Shown piece after piece: positions 1 through 5,450 of a stretch of DNA of 21,103 nt. The notes under the pieces are model-generated. The model was given only the letters and a program-made list of their open reading frames with translations, ran no database searches and was not told where the DNA came from. The stretch lies in the NCBI GenBank assembly GCA_905207905.1, contig CAJLNC010000049.1, forward strand, positions 1 to 21,103, read 5' to 3'. Position 1 is the first letter of the stretch; every line of letters begins with the position of its first letter. A program made the translations under genes and the position numbers. This DNA is from an uncultured Lachnospiraceae bacterium. Its GTDB lineage: Bacteria > Bacillota_A > Clostridia > Lachnospirales > Lachnospiraceae.

Positions 1-2
1 GT

Positions 3-1583
3 ATCATCGGCGCAGGTACCAACCGTATGAATATTTATGTGGTAAGAAGAGCAACCCAGGGGCTTGCCAATTATATTGCCAAGGTTGACAAGAAATCCCA
101 GGGAGTTGCTATCGCATATGATTCCCGTCATATGTCACCGGAGTTTGCCCAGGAAGCAGCACTTTGTTTGGCAGCAAATGGGATCAAGGCTTATATCTTT
201 GAGGCACTTCGTCCGACACCGGAGCTTTCCTTTGCAGTACGTCATCTGGGCTGTGTGGCAGGTATCAACGTAACAGCCAGCCACAATCCTCCGGAATACA
301 ACGGATACAAGGTTTACTGGGAGGACGGCGCGCAGATCACACCACCTCATGATTCCGGTATCATGGGCGAGGTAAAGGCGATCTCCGACTGGAATACCGT
401 AAAGACCATGGACAAGGAAGACGCAGTAAAGGCAGGACTTTTCGAAGTGATCGGACAGGCTGTCGATGATGCTTACATGGCAGAGCTTAAGAAACAGATC
501 ATCCATATGGATGCGATCCAGGCAGAGGGCAGGAACCTGAAGATCGTTTACACACCTCTTCACGGAACCGGCAATATCCCGGCCAGAAGGATCCTTAAAG
601 AGCTTGGATTTGAGAATGTATATGTAGTACCGGAGCAGGAGCTTCCGAACGGGGATTTCCCGACAGTCAGCTATCCGAACCCGGAGGCAGCAGAGGCATT
701 TGAGCTTGGCCTGAAGCTTGCGAAGGAAGTGGATGCAGACATCGTACTTGCCACAGACCCGGATGCAGACCGTCTTGGCGTCCGCGTAAAGGATAAAAAC
801 GGAGAGTATCATGATCTTACCGGTAACATGTCCGGATGCCTTCTTGCAAACTATGAGCTGAGCCAGAGAAAGGCTGTAAACGGAAGCCTTCCGGAGGACG
901 GAGCTCTTGTAAAGACTATCGTTACAACAAACCTGGCAGATGCCATTGCCAAGGGATACAACGTGAATCTTATCGAAGTACTTACCGGATTCAAATACAT
1001 CGGACAGCAGATCCTCGGATTTGAGAACAGTGGCAAGGGTACATATCTTTTCGGATTTGAGGAGAGCTACGGCTGCCTGATCGGAACCTATGCAAGAGAC
1101 AAGGATGCCATTGTTGCTACCATGGCACTTTGCGAAGCTGCTGCTTACTATAAGACACAGGGCAAGACTCTCTGGGATGCAATGATCGATATGTATGAGG
1201 AGTTCGGTTACTATAAGGATGCCATTCAGGCAGTTACCATGAAGGGTATCGAGGGTCTTCAGAAGATCCAGGAGATCATGACAACACTTCGTCAGAATCC
1301 GCCTGCTGAGTTTGCCGGACATAAGGTGACTGCTGTACGTGACTACAAGCTGGATGAGATCACAGATCTTGCAACAGGTGAGAAGAAGCCGACAGGACTT
1401 CCGAATTCCAATGTTCTCTACTATGAGCTTACCGATGATGCATGGGTTTGCGTAAGACCGTCCGGAACAGAGCCTAAGGTTAAATTCTATTATGGCGTTA
1501 AGGGAACATCTCTTGCAGATGCAGACGAGAAATCCGATGCAATGGGCAAGGCTGTTCTTGAAATGGTTGATTCCATGAAATGA
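3..1583 (+). CDS. pgcA: Phosphoglucomutase / phosphomannomutase (alpha-D-phosphohexomutase), 5' truncated by window edge
   Basis: This enzyme interconverts hexose 1- and 6-phosphates in the cytoplasm, feeding glycogen, UDP-glucose and cell-envelope sugar synthesis. The frame is open from base 3, upstream of the first ATG at 27, and reads IIGAGTNRMN, which is internal sequence of this family. The true start is therefore outside the window, and I infer about 60 missing residues. Counting from the Met at 27, the phosphoserine loop TASHNP has its serine at residue 85, the metal-binding loop DPDADR is at 244-249, the sugar-binding loop GFEESYG at 343-349, and the phosphate-binding RPSGTEP begins at 477. 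All four domains' signatures are thus present and in order. Codon choice (many CTT, GTA and AAG) differs from the downstream genes and suggests high expression. Whether glucose or mannose phosphate is preferred cannot be read from sequence; the long form resembles the Gram-positive PgcA/PgmB2 type. Confidence 0.95.
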   Translation: MIGAGTNRMNIYVVRRATQGLANYIAKVDKKSQGVAIAYDSRHMSPEFAQEAALCLAANGIKAYIFEALRPTPELSFAVRHLGCVAGINVTASHNPPEYNGYKVYWEDGAQITPPHDSGIMGEVKAISDWNTVKTMDKEDAVKAGLFEVIGQAVDDAYMAELKKQIIHMDAIQAEGRNLKIVYTPLHGTGNIPARRILKELGFENVYVVPEQELPNGDFPTVSYPNPEAAEAFELGLKLAKEVDADIVLATDPDADRLGVRVKDKNGEYHDLTGNMSGCLLANYELSQRKAVNGSLPEDGALVKTIVTTNLADAIAKGYNVNLIEVLTGFKYIGQQILGFENSGKGTYLFGFEESYGCLIGTYARDKDAIVATMALCEAAAYYKTQGKTLWDAMIDMYEEFGYYKDAIQAVTMKGIEGLQKIQEIMTTLRQNPPAEFAGHKVTAVRDYKLDEITDLATGEKKPTGLPNSNVLYYELTDDAWVCVRPSGTEPKVKFYYGVKGTSLADADEKSDAMGKAVLEMVDSMK

Positions 1584-1621
1584 TAAAATGGTCACATTCC
1601 GCCTGTAATATGCGAAAAACC

Positions 1622-1650
1622 TTGACATTATAAGCCAAAAGCGGTATATA
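1622..1650 (+). promoter_or_regulatory. Sigma-A promoter of hup
   Basis: A perfect -35 TTGACA (1622-1627) is followed by a 17-base spacer and a -10 TATATA (1645-1650). The predicted start near 1657 gives a leader of about 44 bases to the HU ATG. This is the closest match to the vegetative consensus in the window and fits an abundant nucleoid protein. Confidence 0.85.
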
Positions 1651-1700
1651 TATAAAGCAAAGTCAAAAATAAGAGAACATCAATTATAGGAGGAAACACC

Positions 1701-1973
1701 ATGAATAAAACAGAGTTAGTGGCAGCAATGGCGAAAGACACCAATCTTTCCAAGAAAGATGTAGAAGCTGTTCTGAAATCTTTTATCGATGTTGTAACAG
1801 ATGAACTGAAAAAAGGCGAGAAGATTCAGCTGGTTGGATTTGGAACTTTCGAAGTAAGCACAAGAGCTGCAAGAGAGGGAAGAAATCCTCAGACTGGCGA
1901 GACTATGAAGATCGCAGCTTCCAGAACTCCGAAGTTTAAAGCTGGTAAGGCATTAAAGGACAGCCTGAACTAA
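1701..1973 (+). CDS. hup: HU-family histone-like DNA-binding protein
   Basis: HU is a small dimeric protein that bends and compacts DNA in the nucleoid and assists replication and repair. The 90-residue length is exactly that of the family. The N-terminal helices begin MNKTELVAAMA, the signature GFGTFEV lies near residues 46-52, and the DNA-gripping arm carries RNPQTGE with the proline that intercalates into DNA. The C-terminus ends in a lysine-rich helix. AGGAGG at 1688-1693 sits seven bases before the ATG. The gene has its own strong promoter and a terminator just downstream, so it is probably monocistronic although the next gene lies on the same strand. HU next to rqcP is a familiar arrangement in Clostridia. 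IHF is the main alternative family, but the sequence and organism type favour HU. Confidence 0.97.
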   Translation: MNKTELVAAMAKDTNLSKKDVEAVLKSFIDVVTDELKKGEKIQLVGFGTFEVSTRAAREGRNPQTGETMKIAASRTPKFKAGKALKDSLN

Positions 1974-1992
1974 TTCAAATCTGATGATATTT

Positions 1993-2026
1993 GGCTGCTG
2001 CAGATTTTTGCGGCAGCCTGTTTTTA
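1993..2026 (+). terminator. Rho-independent terminator of hup
   Basis: A 9-bp stem (GGCTGCTGC at 1993-2001 with GCGGCAGCC at 2010-2018, one G-U pair) closes an 8-base loop and is followed by TGTTTTTA. It begins 19 bases after the hup stop codon. Confidence 0.9.
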
Positions 2027-2053
2027 TTTCATAGGAAATTCCTTCCTATGAAA
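2027..2053. repeat. Perfect 11-bp inverted repeat directly after the hup terminator
   Basis: TTTCATAGGAA (2027-2037) is the exact reverse complement of TTCCTATGAAA (2043-2053), with a 5-base loop. Neither strand has a T-run after the stem, so it is not a standard terminator. It could be a protein-binding dyad, an mRNA-stabilising hairpin, or part of a dispersed repeat. The dyad is seen directly; its role is unknown. Confidence 0.75.
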
Positions 2054-2094
2054 CAAAAATGCTTGGCAGGATCGCACTGCGGAGGGTAGGGAAG

Positions 2095-2202
2095 ATGTGG
2101 CTGAAGCGACCCGTCGCAGGCGGAGAAGTCTGCGGGCAGACTTCTTTTTTATGTGGCTGGAGCGGCCCACCTCAGGCGGAGAAGGTCTGTGAGCAGTCTG
2201 TC
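2095..2202 (+). repeat. Imperfect tandem duplication of about 50 bases upstream of rqcP
   Basis: Copy A (2095-2144) and copy B (2151-2202) both begin ATGTGGCTG, share CAGGCGGAGAAG and then a TCTG..GCAG..CT block. By eye about 41 of 50 positions match, with one or two single-base indels. Copy A contains a perfect terminator hairpin with a T-run. In copy B the right arm of the stem is mutated and the T-run is gone. No gene is convincing here. Confidence 0.75.
2125..2150 (+). terminator. Second intrinsic terminator between hup and rqcP
   Basis: GAAGTCTG (2125-2132) pairs perfectly with CAGACTTC (2137-2144) around a CGGG loop, followed by six T. It ends only 81 bases before the rqcP start codon. 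It could stop transcripts that escape the hup terminator, or act as an attenuator in a longer rqcP leader. No strong rqcP promoter was recognised after it. Confidence 0.85.
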
Positions 2203-2231
2203 ATATTGGTGATGAAAAGGAGGCGTGTTTT

Positions 2232-2471
2232 GTGCGCTTAGATAAATTTTTAAAGGTATCCCGGCTGATCAAGAGAAGAACTGTGGCCAATGAGGCCTGC
2301 GATGCAGGGAGAGTTCTGGTCAACGGAAAGAGTGCTAAGGCATCTTTGAATGTGAAGGCAGGAGATGTGATTGAGATCCAGCTGGGAACCAGGAATGTGA
2401 AAGCGGAGGTTCTTGATGTGCAGGAGACCGTGAAAAAAGAGGAAGCCAAGGAACTGTTCCGGTATCTGTAG
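2232..2471 (+). CDS. rqcP: S4-domain RNA-binding protein RqcP (YabO / Hsp15-like), GTG start
   Basis: RqcP works with RqcH on obstructed 50S subunits, stabilising the peptidyl-tRNA during C-terminal alanine tailing of stalled chains. The 79-residue protein is essentially one S4 fold: MRLDKFLKVSRLIKRR, then RVLVNGKSAKAS and GDVIEIQLG, which are the hallmark strands and turns of S4/Hsp15 proteins (residues about 1-60), followed by a charged C-terminal helix. The start is GTG at 2232, chosen because AAGGAGG (2217-2223) lies eight bases upstream and the family begins M-R-L-D-K-F. It heads the conserved order rqcP-yabP-yabQ-divIC-spoIIE known from Bacillus and Clostridia. The larger E. coli Hsp15 is the nearest alternative, but length and context favour RqcP. 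Confidence 0.93.
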   Translation: MRLDKFLKVSRLIKRRTVANEACDAGRVLVNGKSAKASLNVKAGDVIEIQLGTRNVKAEVLDVQETVKKEEAKELFRYL

Positions 2472-2497
2472 AAACTGTGTGCAAAGAGAAGCAGGTT

Positions 2498-2524
2498 CTA
2501 TCTGCCTTATATGAGTCATAAAAT
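2498..2524 (+). promoter_or_regulatory. Possible sigma-E-like promoter before yabP
   Basis: CATAAAAT (2517-2524) matches the CATAnnnT shape of a sigma-E -10 element. A weak -35-like CTAT lies about 15 bases upstream. The yabP/yabQ genes belong to the mother-cell sigma-E regulon in Bacillus subtilis, so a sporulation promoter is expected in this 82-base gap. The -35 match is poor, so this is tentative. Confidence 0.3.
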
Positions 2525-2553
2525 ATAAGGAGAGCAGATTCCGGAGAAACCAT

Positions 2554-2832
2554 ATGGAAGAAAAAAGAGAAAAGCGGGGACATAAACTTACCATTGATAA
2601 CAGGAAGACAGGTACGGTCAGTGGAGTGGTGGATGTTCTCGCTTTTGATGTCAATGAGATTCAGCTGGAGACGGAGCTTGGCAGGCTTACGGTAAAGGGC
2701 CGGGAGCTTCATATCAGCCGTCTTACTTTAGAGCGGGGAGAGGTGGATCTGGAGGGAACGGTGGACGCTCTTGTGTATTCCAGCGGGAAATCCGGAAAGC
2801 AAGGCTCTGCCTTAAAAAGGCTGTTCCGATAA
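2554..2832 (+). CDS. yabP: Spore cortex formation protein YabP
   Basis: YabP belongs to the YabP/YqfC family of small sporulation proteins; in Bacillus subtilis it is needed in the mother cell for spore cortex assembly. The 92-residue protein reads HKLTIDNRKTGTVSGVVDVLAFD near residues 10-32 and continues with VNEIQLETELGRLTVKG and a conserved HISRLTLERGEVDLEGTV segment, a pattern of short beta strands typical of the family. It has no signal peptide or membrane span. GGAG at 2543-2546 lies seven bases before the ATG. Only one base separates its stop codon from yabQ, so the two are almost certainly co-transcribed and translationally coupled. The molecular activity of the family is not established. 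Confidence 0.92.
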   Translation: MEEKREKRGHKLTIDNRKTGTVSGVVDVLAFDVNEIQLETELGRLTVKGRELHISRLTLERGEVDLEGTVDALVYSSGKSGKQGSALKRLFR

Positions 2833-2833
2833 G

Positions 2834-3289
2834 ATGAGCGAAGCGATACTTTTTGAACTAAAGGTTTTTCTGGTGTTTTTGCTTCATGGAGCCATGCTAC
2901 TTTTGTGCAGTGATATACTGGTCTCCTTTCGGCTGGCAGTGCGGCACAGTGCGTTCTGGGTGAGCCTGGAGGATGTGCTGTTCTGGTTTTTTGCTGCAGT
3001 GTGGACCTTTCTGCTCATTTTTGTTTATCAGGATGGAGTGCTCCGGCTGTATATGGCTGCAGGAATGGGAGTGGGCATGTATGTGTACCGGAAAACGGTG
3101 AGCAGGTGGGTGGTATGGGTGCTTGGAAAACTGCTTGGCCTGATCGTGGATTTCTTTTTACTTTTTAGACAAAAAATCGACAAAATCCGCAAAAAGTGGT
3201 TGCATAATTTGTCGAAAAAGGATAGACTAAAAAGAAACAGTCAAAGAAGCTCTAAAAAGGGGAAAAGGAAACATGGCAAAGCGAAATAA
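2834..3289 (+). CDS. yabQ: Sporulation membrane protein YabQ
   Basis: YabQ is an integral membrane protein of the outer forespore membrane required for cortex formation in Bacillus subtilis. This 151-residue protein shows about four hydrophobic segments (roughly residues 8-28, 46-66, 68-86 and 93-111) followed by a strongly basic cytoplasmic tail rich in Lys and Arg. Identification rests on the topology, the family pattern around VSFRLAVRH and FWFFAAVW, and its position between yabP and divIC. Translation probably couples to yabP one base upstream. The last 17 bases overlap the divIC start, so the ribosome binding site of divIC lies inside the basic tail codons. Confidence 0.88.
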   Translation: MSEAILFELKVFLVFLLHGAMLLLCSDILVSFRLAVRHSAFWVSLEDVLFWFFAAVWTFLLIFVYQDGVLRLYMAAGMGVGMYVYRKTVSRWVVWVLGKLLGLIVDFFLLFRQKIDKIRKKWLHNLSKKDRLKRNSQRSSKKGKRKHGKAK

Positions 3290-3578
3290 GAGACGTGCCA
3301 GCAATGGGAATCGTGCGGGAATGGCAGGTATTGCCCTGGTGGTGGCGGTGTTACTGTCCACATTGCTGTTTCAGAGTCATAAATTAGAGGCCAAAAATGT
3401 AGCGTACGGAGAGCAGATCCAACAGCTGCAGGATCAGATTGACGTGGAGGAGGCCAGAGCCCAGGAGCTGGAGAAGCTTCCGGAGTACGTTCAGTCAAAG
3501 GAGTATATAGAGATGGTGGCCAGAGAAAAATTCGGACTGGTCTATGAGGATGAGATCATTTTCCGCTCTGCACAGTGA
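3273..3578 (+). CDS. divIC: Septum formation initiator DivIC (FtsB-like)
   Basis: DivIC is a bitopic membrane protein of the divisome that forms a complex with FtsL and DivIB to help activate septal cell-wall synthesis. The 101-residue protein has the standard layout: a short basic cytoplasmic N-terminus (KRNKRRASNGNR), one transmembrane helix at about residues 17-34, a coiled coil at about 38-68 with repeated Gln, Leu and Glu heptads, and the family C-terminal motif YIEMVAREKFGLVYEDEIIF. The start overlaps the end of yabQ. The same gene follows yabQ in Bacillus subtilis. The only real alternative name is FtsB, the proteobacterial counterpart. Confidence 0.93.
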   Translation: MAKRNKRRASNGNRAGMAGIALVVAVLLSTLLFQSHKLEAKNVAYGEQIQQLQDQIDVEEARAQELEKLPEYVQSKEYIEMVAREKFGLVYEDEIIFRSAQ

Positions 3579-3662
3579 CGGATAGAAAAAGAGAAGGCTG
3601 CGGCAGCATAGGGATACTGGTGGATTTTCGGTGTGTTTTCTGTGGAAAACAGTTTTGTTTTT

Positions 3663-3716
3663 GGCGGGAACAGTCGAGGGGATACCTGAGAACCTAAGCT
3701 GTCCAGGCCTTTTTTT
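3663..3716 (+). terminator. Probable terminator between divIC and spoIIE
   Basis: An interrupted stem pairs GGC, GG and ACAG (3663-3673) with CTGT, CC and GCC (3699-3709), followed by seven T (3710-3716). The loop is long at about 25 bases, so stability is uncertain. A stop here would separate the rqcP-divIC transcript from the Spo0A-controlled spoIIE. Confidence 0.45.
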
Positions 3717-3728
3717 CATGGTTTGCCA

Positions 3729-3794
3729 TGTCGAAAAATTTCCTGGTATTTCTTTGACCATTCGACAGAATCTTTCCCTGGGAAAATCTATAAT
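3729..3794 (+). promoter_or_regulatory. Spo0A-controlled sigma-A promoter of spoIIE with two 0A boxes
   Basis: TGTCGAA (3729-3735) and TTCGACA (3761-3767) are exact 0A boxes in opposite orientations, 32 bases apart, about three helical turns. The second box overlaps a -35-like TCGACA (3762-3767). A perfect -10 TATAAT (3789-3794) follows after a 21-base spacer. Bacillus spoIIG and spoIIE promoters are known for such over-long sigma-A spacers with a 0A box at the -35 region, where phosphorylated Spo0A repositions RNA polymerase. This arrangement also fixes the spoIIE start downstream. Confidence 0.88.
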
Positions 3795-3825
3795 GGACAG
3801 TGAGATTTTCCGGGGAGGGGTAGAT

Positions 3826-5310
3826 ATGGTACAGTTTATAGCAGCATCATTGATTGCCAGCGGTTTTTGGATGCTTTTGGAGCTGGGACGTTTTTTGCTG
3901 GGGGGGATTGGAAAGGAACAGGAACCGGCGGGAGTTTCCCTGGGGCCTGGAAGAGAATACGTGGAGCGGTATGCAGAAGCCTTTTACCGTCTGGCGGAGA
4001 GTTATCAGGGGATGCCCAAAAAGAGGGAGCGGCTTGGAGATGAGGAAATGGAACATATTTTCCAGCAGCTTCGGGATCGGCAGTGCACCCAGTGTTCCTG
4101 TCAGGAGGAGTGCTGGGGGGATAATTATTATGAAGTGTGCCGCCGCACCTACAGAGGCCTGAAGGCTATGGAAGAAGGAGAGGCTGCTGTTCCCGAGGAG
4201 CTGAAGGATTTTTCCAGGGTGTGCTGCAGGGGGAGTCAGTACCTGCAGGATCTTCAGGATGTATTTTTGAAAGAACGGGTAAACCTGATGTGGAACAACC
4301 GGATGCTGGAGCAGCGGGCGGCTGCGGGAGAACAGATCCAGGATACGGCGGAGCTGTTAAAGCAGATGGCAGAGCGAATCTATCAGATCCGGGGGCTGAA
4401 AGAAAAGGAGTTCCATCAGCTGGAGAAAGAACTGCGCTACGAAAAGATCCAGTGTCAGAATGCCTGGGTATTCTGCAGAGAGGAAGAGCGGCCGGAGCTG
4501 TATGTAACCATGCGTATCCGGGATGGAAATTGTATTCAGGCCAGAGATCTGGGTGAGATCATGACCCAGGTGATGGGACAGGCCATGATTCCCGCCAGAG
4601 ACTGCCGCCTTACGGTGCGGGGAGAGTATGATACTTTTCATTATGTGACAGACACCTGTTTTCAGATGTTCTGCGGCATTGCCAGGATGACTAAGGAAGG
4701 GGAATTGGTATCCGGGGATAATTTTACCTTCTGGCAGGGGGACTGCGGACAGCTGATCATGAGCCTTGCGGACGGTATGGGAACGGGTGTGGAGGCCTGC
4801 AGGGAGAGCGAGAAGGTAATCGAGCTTCTGGAACAGTTTCTGGATGCAGGATTTTCCCGGGATACCGCCATGCGGATGATCAATTCCTCCATGGTGCTTC
4901 AGGATCATATGAGAATTTTTTCCACTATTGATTTGTGCATGGTAGATTTATATAGTGGAACCTGCAATATGGTAAAGGCCGGAGCCTGCGCCACATATGT
5001 GAAGAGGGGAGAGGAGCTGGAGGTGATTTCCTGCAGAGCTCTTCCCGCCGGGCTGATGCAGGGAGCAGACTATGAGTCGGCAGAGAGACAGCTGGAGTCC
5101 GGGGATACCATTATTATGATGACAGACGGAGTGGCGGATGCTTTGGAGGACGAGGTTCGGGAGGATGTGCTTCGGGAGCTGATCTTAAGGACAGGCACCA
5201 GCAATGCAAAAGAGTATGCCAGGAGGATTTTGGAGCAAGTGCTGATCCGCCAGAAATTTCATGTGAGGGATGATATGACCGTGTTGGTGGGACAGATCTG
5301 GAAAAAGTAA
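3826..5310 (+). CDS. spoIIE: SpoIIE-type PP2C serine phosphatase, short form
   Basis: SpoIIE dephosphorylates the anti-anti-sigma factor SpoIIAA, which frees sigma-F in the forespore, and links this to the division septum. The C-terminal PP2C domain has SGDNF (296-300), ADGMGTG with D316, FSTIDL, MMTDGV with D434 and DDMTV (482-486), the acidic metal ligands of the family. Upstream is a Cys cluster (Cys 87, 90, 92, 96, 105) with CW, seen in the central region of SpoIIE proteins. The start ATG 3826 was chosen because GGGGAGGGG (3812-3820) precedes it and because the in-frame ATGs at 3631 and 3793 lie before or inside the promoter. The protein is 494 residues, against about 800 for Bacillus SpoIIE: only one hydrophobic segment (residues 3-27) replaces the usual ten spans. 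No frameshift is evident. A generic PP2C regulator is possible, but context argues for SpoIIE. Confidence 0.88.
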   Translation: MVQFIAASLIASGFWMLLELGRFLLGGIGKEQEPAGVSLGPGREYVERYAEAFYRLAESYQGMPKKRERLGDEEMEHIFQQLRDRQCTQCSCQEECWGDNYYEVCRRTYRGLKAMEEGEAAVPEELKDFSRVCCRGSQYLQDLQDVFLKERVNLMWNNRMLEQRAAAGEQIQDTAELLKQMAERIYQIRGLKEKEFHQLEKELRYEKIQCQNAWVFCREEERPELYVTMRIRDGNCIQARDLGEIMTQVMGQAMIPARDCRLTVRGEYDTFHYVTDTCFQMFCGIARMTKEGELVSGDNFTFWQGDCGQLIMSLADGMGTGVEACRESEKVIELLEQFLDAGFSRDTAMRMINSSMVLQDHMRIFSTIDLCMVDLYSGTCNMVKAGACATYVKRGEELEVISCRALPAGLMQGADYESAERQLESGDTIIMMTDGVADALEDEVREDVLRELILRTGTSNAKEYARRILEQVLIRQKFHVRDDMTVLVGQIWKK

Positions 5311-5327
5311 CCGTATGAAAGAAAAAA

Positions 5328-5429
5328 GCAGAGGCGCCGAAGCGAGGCAGTTTTTGGAAGCATTTTAGGAGCATGAAGCGAATCGGCTTTGCGAACCGCT
5401 TCACAAACCATGGAGCGGACAGCCTCTGC
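5328..5429. repeat. Compact inverted-repeat element between spoIIE and tilS (possible structured RNA or dispersed palindrome)
   Basis: Perfect 8-bp ends GCAGAGGC (5328-5335) and GCCTCTGC (5422-5429) enclose a 7-bp hairpin TGAAGCG (5374-5380) with CGCTTCA (5397-5403), itself capped by TCG/CGA around a GCTTTG loop. GAAGC occurs at 5339, 5357 and 5375, exactly 18 bases apart, so three strands could compete for the single GCTTC at 5398. The element fills most of the 140-base gap and stops just before the tilS ribosome binding site. No T-run follows the structure. It could be a 5' leader RNA of tilS or a non-autonomous palindromic repeat. Confidence 0.65.
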
Positions 5430-5450
5430 GAAAAGTGCAGGAGATACAGA

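Noticed and set aside
135..1628. 497-codon minus-strand open frame opposite the phosphoglucomutase gene
   Set aside because: It lies entirely antisense to a well-conserved gene, has no recognisable domain and an odd Cys/Ile-rich composition. It is a shadow caused by codon bias.
2171..2185. 15-base identity with 12542-12556 in the L,D-transpeptidase gene
   Set aside because: The second site encodes conserved AQAEK residues, so the match is most likely chance in similar-composition DNA.
2059..2241. 60-codon + strand open frame between hup and rqcP
   Set aside because: It contains a perfect terminator and a tandem duplication, lacks a good ribosome binding site and overlaps the rqcP start.
3631..3825. 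Longer spoIIE N-terminus from ATG 3631 or 3793
   Set aside because: This would translate a probable terminator, both Spo0A boxes and the -10 element. ATG 3826 has a good Shine-Dalgarno.
5373..5450. Longer tilS N-terminus from ATG 5373
   Set aside because: It falls within the inverted-repeat element, lacks similarity to TilS, and the ATG at 5451 has AGGAG at the right distance.
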